NCBI GenBank assembly: GCA_031280915.1
Contig: JAITGC010000024.1
Location: forward strand, 1 to 34,618
Direction: 5' to 3'
Origin: Desulfovibrio sp.
Lineage (GTDB): Bacteria; Desulfobacterota; Desulfovibrionia; Desulfovibrionales; Desulfovibrionaceae
DNA: 34,618 nt
Notes under the pieces: model-generated
The model's database searches: none
What the model was told of the DNA's origin: nothing
Seen by the model: the letters and a program-made list of their open reading frames with translations, nothing else
Part shown: piece after piece, positions 24,560 to 31,700 of the stretch
Position numbering within the stretch: position 1 is the stretch's first letter
Layout of the letters: each line of letters starts with the position of its first letter
Made by a program: the position numbers and the translations under genes

Positions 24560-25656
24560 CTGCTATGAACACGGGCGGCAGCACGTTTTCCATGCCGCTC
24601 GGCCCGGTACACGTGGCCTTGGAGGAACCGGTCTACTTTCACTTGACTGTGGAAGGCGAAACCATCCGCAAGGTTGATCTGACATCGGGGCACGTCCATC
24701 GGGGCATGGAGGCCATGGCCTCCCAACGCAACCTGACAAAAAACACCACGCTGACGGAACGCGTCTGCTCACTCTGTTCCAACAGTCATTCCTTCACTTA
24801 TTGTATGGCTGTGGAAAACGTGCTCGGACTCGACATCCCCCAGCGCGCGCGCTATCTGCGCGTATTGGCTGAAGAGATCAAGCGTGTGGCTTCGCATTTG
24901 TTCAATACCGCCATTCAGGCCCATCTCATCGGCTTCAAATCCCTTTTCATGCACATCATGGAAGTGCGTGAGATAATGCAGGATGTAAAAGAGACCGTGT
25001 ACGGCAATCGCATGAATCTCGCGCAGAACTGCATCGGCGGAGTTAAATGCGACGTGACGCCGGAACTGCTCGTTTACATTTTGAGCGCCATCGACAAAAT
25101 GAAACCGATGCTGGAGGAAATACGCGATATCTATGCCACAAACAGCATGGTTCTCGGACGTACAAAGGGCCTGGGGCTGCTGCCGCAGGAAGACGCTCTG
25201 CGCCTCGGCGTGGTTGGCCCGGTGGCGCGCGGCTCCGGCCTGAAAATGGATGTACGGAAGGCTTCACCCTACGCGGCCTACCCTGAACTTGAATTTGACG
25301 TGATCCTCCACAGCGGATGTTGTATCCATTCCCGCACAACAGTGCGCCTGGATGAAATTTTCGAATCTTTCCGCCTGATAATCCAATGTTGCAAACGCTT
25401 GCCCGGCGGGCCGACAATCGCGTCCATGCGCCAGATACGTTCGGCGGAGGCATGTGCCCGCACGGAAGCGCCACGTGGAGAAGTGTTTTATTACATCCGC
25501 ACTAACGGCACGGATATACCGGCCAGGCTCAAATGGCGTGTCCCCTCGTATATGAATTGGGAAGCGCTCGGCGTTATGATGAAGGACTGCAAAGTTGCGG
25601 ATGCGGCCTTGATTACAAACAGCATTGACCCATGCGTGTCCTGCACGGAACGTTAA
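24556..25656 (+). CDS. cooH: CooH, large [NiFe] hydrogenase subunit (NuoD-like)
   Basis: The 366-residue catalytic subunit that binds the Ni-Fe centre and makes H2 from protons. The N-terminal ligand pair is C71 and C74 (ERVCSLCSNSH); the C-terminal pair is C360 and C363 (DPCVSCTER). The protein ends three residues after the last ligand. It therefore lacks the C-terminal peptide that most [NiFe] hydrogenases need cut off by a maturation protease. The start ATG overlaps the cooU stop and has AGGGAG upstream. hypA follows with no gap. Confidence 0.95.
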   Translation: MTAMNTGGSTFSMPLGPVHVALEEPVYFHLTVEGETIRKVDLTSGHVHRGMEAMASQRNLTKNTTLTERVCSLCSNSHSFTYCMAVENVLGLDIPQRARYLRVLAEEIKRVASHLFNTAIQAHLIGFKSLFMHIMEVREIMQDVKETVYGNRMNLAQNCIGGVKCDVTPELLVYILSAIDKMKPMLEEIRDIYATNSMVLGRTKGLGLLPQEDALRLGVVGPVARGSGLKMDVRKASPYAAYPELEFDVILHSGCCIHSRTTVRLDEIFESFRLIIQCCKRLPGGPTIASMRQIRSAEACARTEAPRGEVFYYIRTNGTDIPARLKWRVPSYMNWEALGVMMKDCKVADAALITNSIDPCVSCTER

Positions 25657-26040
25657 ATGCACGAAGCAACCTTGGTGCAGGGGATTCTTTCCACCTCTCT
25701 TGCGGCTGTTGAGCGCCATAACGTGGACAATCCCGGAAACCAGGCTGTAAAAATTCAGGAGATTGAGTGTGAACTGGGGCTGCTTGCCTGCGTGGAACCC
25801 CAGACGCTGACAGGCTGTTTTGAACTCTTCGCGGAGGGCACACTGGCGGAAGGTGCGGCGCTTACGCTCCGGACAGCACGGCTTGACTGCGATTGCTCCG
25901 TCTGCGGAAAAGCTTTCAAGCTCGCTCAACGGCATTTTGTCTGTCCGCATTGCGGCGGCGATGAAATTCACTTCAACGGAGGGCACGGGCTGACGCTCAT
26001 CGCTCTGCGCGTCGAATCCGAGGAACAAGATCATGCATGA
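25657..26040 (+). CDS. hypA: HypA, nickel-insertion chaperone
   Basis: A 127-residue hydrogenase maturation factor that delivers nickel with HypB. The N-terminal MHE supplies the nickel-binding His2. The zinc site is formed by CSVC and CPHC (about residues 87-107). It begins directly after the cooH stop and overlaps cooF by 8 bp, so maturation is encoded within the operon it serves, as in Desulfovibrio coo operons. Confidence 0.94.
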   Translation: MHEATLVQGILSTSLAAVERHNVDNPGNQAVKIQEIECELGLLACVEPQTLTGCFELFAEGTLAEGAALTLRTARLDCDCSVCGKAFKLAQRHFVCPHCGGDEIHFNGGHGLTLIALRVESEEQDHA

Positions 26041-26818
26041 ACATATTGAGGTCATACCTGATAAATGTCGCGCCTGCCGCCGCTGTGAGGTGGCCTGCAT
26101 TGCCGCCCATCACGGCATGTCTTTCAAAGATGCCATGAAGCGCCGTGATGAGCTTGTTTCCCGCGTGCAGGTCGTCAAGACGGAAGGTTTCAAAACCACG
26201 GTACGTTGCCACCAGTGCGACCCCGCGCCCTGCTGCAATGTCTGTCCGACTGGCGCGCTGCAGCAAGAGGCCGGCCGTATCATCGTGCGCGTGCAGTTTT
26301 GCGCGGCCTGCAAAATGTGCCTCGTTGTCTGCCCCTACGGAGCTATTTCCCTGGAACACATAGGCATGCCCAATACGGGCGACTATTCGGAAACCATGGC
26401 CCAGCGTTCCCGCCGTGAAGTGGCGGTACGTTGCGATATGTGTCAGGCGTGGCGGGAAAAAAGCGGCAAAAAAATTACCGCCTGTATGGAGGCATGCCCC
26501 GCGCGGGCCTTGTCCATGGTAGAGCCGGACGGCACCGTTATACTGCCGCCAGCCCCGGAGGCAAAGCCGGGTACAAATCCCGAGGAAACGGAGACAAAAA
26601 CCGCTTCGCCAAAGCTCGACCCCGTCTCTGAGATCGCCGAAACAACTTCTCTGCCAGCAAAGGCCGCGGAAAAGGCAGACGGCCCTGAAGCGATGGACAA
26701 GGCCCCCTCCAGGGACGCTGAAAAAACAGACCACCTGGAAGTACCCTCGAAAACTACGGACAATATTCCGGCACAGCCCAAGAAAAAGACGACTCCCTCC
26801 CAAAAGATGAAGGCCTGA
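26033..26818 (+). CDS. cooF: CooF, four-cluster ferredoxin subunit with a long C-terminal tail
   Basis: The 261-residue electron carrier that links CO dehydrogenase (CooS) or another donor to the Coo hydrogenase. Residues 1-170 have four cysteine clusters: CRACRRCEVAC; CHQCDPAPCCNVC; CAACKMCLVVC; and CDMC with a later CMEAC. Residues about 174-261 are an added low-complexity tail rich in Lys, Glu, Pro and Ala with no cysteines, predicted to be disordered. CooF proteins are usually about 190 residues, so the tail is unusual. No cooS follows; the next gene is an RNA methyltransferase 7 bp downstream. Confidence 0.9.
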   Translation: MHEHIEVIPDKCRACRRCEVACIAAHHGMSFKDAMKRRDELVSRVQVVKTEGFKTTVRCHQCDPAPCCNVCPTGALQQEAGRIIVRVQFCAACKMCLVVCPYGAISLEHIGMPNTGDYSETMAQRSRREVAVRCDMCQAWREKSGKKITACMEACPARALSMVEPDGTVILPPAPEAKPGTNPEETETKTASPKLDPVSEIAETTSLPAKAAEKADGPEAMDKAPSRDAEKTDHLEVPSKTTDNIPAQPKKKTTPSQKMKA

Positions 26819-26825
26819 CCCGGAT

Positions 26826-28262
26826 TTGACCAAGCATCTCCTGACGCTTTCCATACACTCCCTTGCCCATGACGGTCGCGGCATCGCCTGTGGCAATGCC
26901 GCGACCGTCATGGGCAAAATTATTTTTGTCAGTGGCGCGCTGCCCGGCGACAATGTGCGGGCGCGTCTCCTTGGCGTCAAAAAATCCTTTGTGGAAGCCG
27001 AAACACTGGAATTTCTCTCGCGTTCCCAAGCCATTGCCCCACAGTGTCCGCATTGGGAGCATTGTGGAGGTTGCCCTTTGCAATGTATGGCTTATCCCGA
27101 ACAATTACGCTGGAAAAAAATATTGGCCGAGGAGAATTTAACCCGTATCGGCCGCCTTGAACGTGGCCGTCTGAGAAAAATTTTTCCTCCTGTCGAGCCT
27201 TCGCCGAACCTGCGGCAATTCCGCAACAAAATGGAATTCGCCTTTGATGCCGACAGAACCGGCACCGTCATTGCGGGGCTGCGTGAACGCCGCACAGGCA
27301 ATATCCTTGCCGTCCCCGGCTGCATGCTCATGCCCCCGGAAGCCCTGTCGCTGGCGCAAAAGGCGGCGGAATTCGTACAGAACGGAAGGCTTGCTCCTTA
27401 TGGACACGCCAGGCGGGGGTTCTGGCGTTTTCTGACAATACGCGAGGCTTATACGACGGAGGACGCGGCCGGGCCAAAATGGTTCTGCCTCTGCCTCACC
27501 AGCCCCGGAGCTTCAAAGGAACACCGCATTGTCCGCAAATTGGGAGAAAGGCTACTTGGCGAGTTTTCGAGCATGGCGACTTTTGTCCATGAGGAACGCA
27601 AAAACCGGGATACTGTCTCCACAGGGCAAAAACGTATTATTGCCCTGAATGCCCAAGGCCAAAGCAAAGCAGAGGCGGTCATGCTCCACCTGCCGCTCGG
27701 GGGAAAGATGTTCGGCCTGGATATTGCCTCCTTTTTTCAAGTAAATACAGGGGCGGCGGAAACGCTGGCCGGACTGGCCCAGGATTTTTTCAACGACGCA
27801 GGGAGCGCGGCTCTGCTGGACGCTTATTGCGGCGTGGGCGTGCCGGGTTTGCTGCTTGCCCCACGTTCTGAAAACGTTTTTGGTTTTGACCGCGACAAAC
27901 GCGCTGTTGCTTTGGCCCGTGACAATGCCTCCCGCATGGGGCTGACGCACTGCCGTTACACGACAGCGGACGCCGTTGATATTCTCAGCGACGGAGCGGC
28001 ATCTTACGGGACAGTTCTGCTGGATCCGCCGCGTGCCGGAATACAAACAGAAGCGCTGGCGGCCCTTATGACCCAACGCCCTCAGCACATTCTCTACATA
28101 TCTTGTAATCCGGCCACCCTGGCACGGGATGCCGCCCTGATGGCAAAGAGTTATTCTTTGGAACGGCTGGCCGGAGCGGATATCTTCCCACACACACCGG
28201 GTCTGGAATGTGTGAGCCTCTGGCGCAAAAAAGAGCGTGGCAAATTTGCCGAAACTGATTGA
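26826..28262 (+). CDS. 23S rRNA (uracil-5)-methyltransferase, RlmD/RumA-like
   Basis: A 478-residue SAM-dependent RNA methyltransferase. It has an N-terminal TRAM domain (about 1-60), cysteines for an [4Fe-4S] cluster (C74, C80, C83 and one near 168), DAYCGVGVPGLLL for SAM binding, LLDPPRAGI, and the catalytic Cys in YISCNPATLARD. It probably makes m5U in 23S rRNA, though a tRNA target cannot be excluded. It starts with TTG, 7 bp after cooF, with only a distant GAAGG. Codons 13-31 contain a perfect 22-bp inverted repeat. Compared with typical TRAM domains there seem to be about five extra residues there (CGNAATVMGK). Confidence 0.88.
   Translation: MTKHLLTLSIHSLAHDGRGIACGNAATVMGKIIFVSGALPGDNVRARLLGVKKSFVEAETLEFLSRSQAIAPQCPHWEHCGGCPLQCMAYPEQLRWKKILAEENLTRIGRLERGRLRKIFPPVEPSPNLRQFRNKMEFAFDADRTGTVIAGLRERRTGNILAVPGCMLMPPEALSLAQKAAEFVQNGRLAPYGHARRGFWRFLTIREAYTTEDAAGPKWFCLCLTSPGASKEHRIVRKLGERLLGEFSSMATFVHEERKNRDTVSTGQKRIIALNAQGQSKAEAVMLHLPLGGKMFGLDIASFFQVNTGAAETLAGLAQDFFNDAGSAALLDAYCGVGVPGLLLAPRSENVFGFDRDKRAVALARDNASRMGLTHCRYTTADAVDILSDGAASYGTVLLDPPRAGIQTEALAALMTQRPQHILYISCNPATLARDAALMAKSYSLERLAGADIFPHTPGLECVSLWRKKERGKFAETD
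26863..26917. repeat. Perfect 22-bp inverted repeat inside the rRNA methyltransferase gene
   Basis: Left arm 26863-26884 (starting TTGCCCATGACGG) and right arm 26896-26917 (ending CCGTCATGGGCAA) are exact reverse complements, with an 11-nt loop (26885-26895). In the mRNA this would form a very stable hairpin 37 nt after the start codon. Because of the symmetry, both strands translate to HDGRGIA...AATVMGK. Confidence 0.95.
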
Positions 28263-28277
28263 CTGAAATGTTTCCGC

Positions 28278-28607
28278 ATGATAGGGTACCCCGTGTTTAA
28301 GGATATTTTGCGACAGCAGCAAAGCGGTATGGAAGCCATGGCTGGCCCCGGCGTTATCGGGTTCCATCTGGTCAGCGGGCCGCTTGTGGGTTTTTGCCTT
28401 GGTTATGGCCTTGATTATTGGCTTGACACAGGCCCTTGGGGCAAACTGACTTTCCTGATAATCGGCATTGCTGCGGGTTTCCTGAACGTATACCGGGATT
28501 CGCGCCGTCTGCTGAAAAAAATGGCCGCGCGGGACGCCCTGGACAAAACCGGAACTGGACATGCAAGAGCAGACAAAAATGCTGAAGGCCATAACGCACA
28601 ACCTTGA
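28278..28607 (+). CDS. AtpI/AtpZ-like ATP synthase accessory protein
   Basis: A 109-residue protein with two membrane segments (GVIGFHLVSGPLVGFCLGYGLDYWLD and LTFLIIGIAAGFLNVYRD), the layout of AtpZ-type proteins that help assemble F0 and may carry Mg2+ or Ca2+. The tail is polar. It overlaps the next gene by 47 bp. The start is uncertain: ATG 28278 or GTG 28293, neither with a clear ribosome-binding site. It begins the F0 gene cluster. Confidence 0.78.
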   Translation: MIGYPVFKDILRQQQSGMEAMAGPGVIGFHLVSGPLVGFCLGYGLDYWLDTGPWGKLTFLIIGIAAGFLNVYRDSRRLLKKMAARDALDKTGTGHARADKNAEGHNAQP

Positions 28608-29004
28608 CGCACGCCTCTGGCGGCGCGGCTTGTGGCACCCGGCAATAGGCCCGTTACTGCGCAATATGCTCCTGCTGTCGCTGGTTTGCCTTGTGGCGGG
28701 CGGCGCATTCTTTGTTCTTACGCCGTGGCTGCTCTGGTTTGGCGTGGGCATGTGTCTTATGACGTTTATATTTTTTGGGCTGGCGCGTTTTTTTCTGCGC
28801 TCCGGCTTGGGCGATTACAGCACAGCCTTTCTGCGCGTGGTGCTGTTACGCTGGGGGGGCAGGCTGTTCATTCTGGCCGGCTTGCTGTATGTAGCTCTGA
28901 TTGTCTGCAAGGCTCCGCCAAGCGCCCTCCTTGGCGGCTTTACAGCGGGGGCCGTGACCGCGTTGCTCACCTATGCGACAGCGGCAGGCCGCAGTCAGGG
29001 ATAA
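28561..29004 (+). CDS. atpI: ATP synthase subunit I-like membrane protein
   Basis: A 147-residue protein with four hydrophobic segments, matching the AtpI family in size and position just before atpB. In other bacteria AtpI helps assemble the c-ring. The ATG lies within the previous gene, implying translational coupling. Confidence 0.72.
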   Translation: MQEQTKMLKAITHNLDARLWRRGLWHPAIGPLLRNMLLLSLVCLVAGGAFFVLTPWLLWFGVGMCLMTFIFFGLARFFLRSGLGDYSTAFLRVVLLRWGGRLFILAGLLYVALIVCKAPPSALLGGFTAGAVTALLTYATAAGRSQG

Positions 29005-29037
29005 TTGAACTCACCACTCCAACAGGAGGCATGACTC

Positions 29038-29742
29038 ATGGCAGGTGGTTTGCCGCATCCGGTATTGCTTTCCACATTTTTCCATATGGACGAAGTGGTC
29101 ATCAACGGGCAGGCAGTGGAATTCAAGCATGTTTTCTATTCCTGGTTCTGTATGGTAACGCTTTTTATCGTGGCCTTCATGGTGCGTAGGCGGCTCACCG
29201 TCGTGCCCGGAAGTCTGCAGAATTTTTTTGAGGCCATCATAGACACCATAGAAAATTTTGTCTGCAGCACTATGGGGGAAACCGGGCGTACCTATGTTCC
29301 CCTACTGGCGGGCATGTTCATCTATATTCTGTGCATGAATTTTATGGGCCTTATCCCCGGTTTCGACGCGCCCACGGCCAATCTCAACACCACTGTCTGC
29401 ATGGCGCTTTTTGTGCTGGTGTTTTATAACGCCGTAGGGCTTGTCCGCTGGAAAGCCCACTACATACATCACTTCACCGGGCCGTCCAAGGCGCTCATAC
29501 CCCTGATGCTGCCCTTGGAAATTGTTTCTCACCTTTCGCGCCCGGTTTCGCTTTCGCTTCGCCTTTTCGGCAATATCCGCGGCGAGGAAATAGTCATGGT
29601 ACTCTTTTTCATTATGGCGCCCATTCTGGGCACCTTGCCCATCTACGCCCTCTTTCTTCTGGGCAAAACCATGCAGGCCTTTGTGTTTTTCATGCTCACC
29701 ATGTTCTACATCAAAGGCGCCCTTGAAGCGCCGGAGCATTAA
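29038..29742 (+). CDS. atpB: ATP synthase F0 subunit a
   Basis: A 234-residue membrane subunit that forms the ion channels next to the c-ring. The essential arginine is in [23 protein letters not shown] and the C-terminal helix [19 protein letters not shown] are typical. CAGGAGG precedes the ATG by about 9 bp. The F1 genes are not in this window, in agreement with the split F0/F1 arrangement of Desulfovibrio. Confidence 0.95.
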   Translation: MAGGLPHPVLLSTFFHMDEVVINGQAVEFKHVFYSWFCMVTLFIVAFMVRRRLTVVPGSLQNFFEAIIDTIENFVCSTMGETGRTYVPLLAGMFIYILCMNFMGLIPGFDAPTANLNTTVCMALFVLVFYNAVGLVRWKAHYIHHFTGPSKALIPLMLPLEIVSHLSRPVSLSLRLFGNIRGEEIVMVLFFIMAPILGTLPIYALFLLGKTMQAFVFFMLTMFYIKGALEAPEH

Positions 29743-29744
29743 AA

Positions 29745-30123
<379 letters not shown>

Positions 30124-30149
30124 TGCCTCTCGTTTAGCATAAAAAGGAA

Positions 30150-30174
30150 AAAGGAGGCCTTTCCGGCCTCCTTT
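30150..30174 (+). terminator. Hairpin between atpE and rex (weak terminator or leader structure)
   Basis: Perfect 10-bp stem AAAGGAGGCC (30150-30159) and GGCCTCCTTT (30165-30174) with a 5-nt loop. Only three T residues follow, so termination would be partial. It contains the only GGAGG near rex, 26 bp from the rex ATG and base-paired, so it may also control rex translation. Confidence 0.55.
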
Positions 30175-30182
30175 CTCAAATC

Positions 30183-30821
30183 ATGGCGGACGTTCTGAAA
30201 GAAAAACACATCCCGCGGGCAACAATTCAACGCTTGGCCACCTATGTTCAAGTGCTGGAAGCTTTTACCCGTGACGATGTGGAAGTGATTTCCTCCAACC
30301 CCCTGGCCTTGGCCTGCGGCGTAAACGCATCCCAGGTACGCAAGGATCTCGCCTATTTTGGAGAATTCGGCATCCGCGGCGTGGGTTATCCGGTGGTCTC
30401 CCTCATCAAGGCCATAACCTCCTCCTTGGGCGTGGACCGGGAATGGCGCATGGCCCTCATCGGCGTGGGCAACCTCGGTAAAGCCCTTCTTAACCATGGA
30501 GATTTCCGCGCGCGCGGCTTCAACATCAGGGAAATCTTCGACTGCGATCCCTTCAAAATAGGGGAGATTGTCCACGGGCTGGAAGTGCGCTGCACTTCGG
30601 AACTCCCGCGACTGGTCACTGAAGAAGGCATTGAAATCGGCATTATCACCACTCCGCCGGAACGCGCCCAGCGCGCTGCCGAACACTTGATCAACGCGGG
30701 AATTACGGCCATACTCAATTTTGCCCCCGCCAGACTGCAAGTGTCGAGCAACGTCACTGTGGAATATGTGGATTTCTTTAACCATCTTTACGCCTTGGCC
30801 TTCAGACATCCTAAAGACTGA
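30183..30821 (+). CDS. rex: Redox-sensing transcriptional repressor Rex
   Basis: A 212-residue regulator that senses the NADH/NAD+ ratio. The N-terminal winged helix carries IPRATIQRL and ASQVRKDLAYFGEFGIRGVGY. The Rossmann domain has GVGNLGKALL and a C-terminal swapped helix (EYVDFFNHLYALAF). Rex generally represses genes for anaerobic NADH reoxidation and energy metabolism until NADH rises. Its place after atpE matches Desulfovibrio. No ordinary ribosome-binding site precedes the ATG; a hairpin ends 8 bp before it. Confidence 0.95.
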   Translation: MADVLKEKHIPRATIQRLATYVQVLEAFTRDDVEVISSNPLALACGVNASQVRKDLAYFGEFGIRGVGYPVVSLIKAITSSLGVDREWRMALIGVGNLGKALLNHGDFRARGFNIREIFDCDPFKIGEIVHGLEVRCTSELPRLVTEEGIEIGIITTPPERAQRAAEHLINAGITAILNFAPARLQVSSNVTVEYVDFFNHLYALAFRHPKD

Positions 30822-30837
30822 CCGTACAATTCGCGGC

Positions 30838-31605
30838 ATGACGGCCTTTCTCAACGCCCTTGCCTTTCTGACCCGCCTCATCCCGGCGCGGTCTTATGAC
30901 GAAACCGATTTCGCCCGCTGTGTGCCCTTTTTTGCGCCAACAGGTCTTGTTTTGGGGATGCTCTGCACAGCGGCCGCCATTCTCACTCGAACTTTTATGT
31001 CCACTCTGTCCGGTTTTGAAAACGCAAGGCCACTCGCCTTCGCACTCGCCGCCCTGTTGTGGCTTGCCCTGGAAATATGGCTGACGCGCGGTCTGCATTG
31101 GGATGGCTTGGCCGACCTCGCGGACGCCGCCAGTTCGCCCGCGCCGCGCTTTTGGGAAATACTCAAGGACAGCCGCTTGGGTGTATTCGGCGCTCTCAGT
31201 CTGCTCCTCGCCTTTTGCGGGCAATGGATTTCCATTGCCTGGCATGTGGCTTCCTGCAATTGGCTGCTCCTCATTCTCGCCCCGGCTTGGGGGCGGGCCT
31301 GCGTTGTCTGGCTCGCGGCCGCGGCGCATCCGCACAATCCCCAATCTCTTGGTGGTCTGACTAAGGCAGGCGCAAGTTGCAGAATCGCCGCCCTCCATGC
31401 CTTGGCCGCTCTGGGCGCAATAATCGTTCTATGCGCATACAGCCCGCTGGCCTGGGCTCAGGGCTTGATGCTGCTCGCGGTTCAATGCTGGCTTATACGC
31501 GTCCTGGCAAAACTGGCCAGTGAAAAAGGCGGATTTTCCGGCGACTTTCTGGGTGCGGCCATTGTATTGGGGCAAAGCTGGTTTTTGTTGGCGACATTAT
31601 TATGA
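30838..31605 (+). CDS. cobS: Adenosylcobinamide-GDP ribazoletransferase (cobalamin synthase)
   Basis: A 255-residue inner-membrane enzyme that joins adenosylcobinamide-GDP to alpha-ribazole in the last steps of vitamin B12 synthesis. The family motifs are LTRGLHWDGLADLADA and DSRLGVFG, with several hydrophobic segments. I start at ATG 30838 (MTAFLNALAFLTRL); the frame is open further upstream within rex without support. It lies 16 bp after rex. No cobalamin riboswitch is visible. Confidence 0.93.
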   Translation: MTAFLNALAFLTRLIPARSYDETDFARCVPFFAPTGLVLGMLCTAAAILTRTFMSTLSGFENARPLAFALAALLWLALEIWLTRGLHWDGLADLADAASSPAPRFWEILKDSRLGVFGALSLLLAFCGQWISIAWHVASCNWLLLILAPAWGRACVVWLAAAAHPHNPQSLGGLTKAGASCRIAALHALAALGAIIVLCAYSPLAWAQGLMLLAVQCWLIRVLAKLASEKGGFSGDFLGAAIVLGQSWFLLATLL

Positions 31606-31639
31606 CAAATATGAACAAGCGAAAATCCTCCGCACATAC

Positions 31640-31668
31640 TTGACAATTGTTCAATAGCGCACTATCCG
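31640..31668 (+). promoter_or_regulatory. Possible feoB promoter with overlapping palindrome
   Basis: TTGACA (31640-31645), a 17-bp spacer and a poor -10 TATCCG (31663-31668). The -35 is part of a near-palindrome TTGACAATTGTTCAA (31640-31654) centred on CAATTG, which could be a repressor site. No Fur-box consensus is seen. Confidence 0.35.
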
Positions 31669-31700
31669 AAAATGAAATCCATTTTTCTGGAGATGCAATT

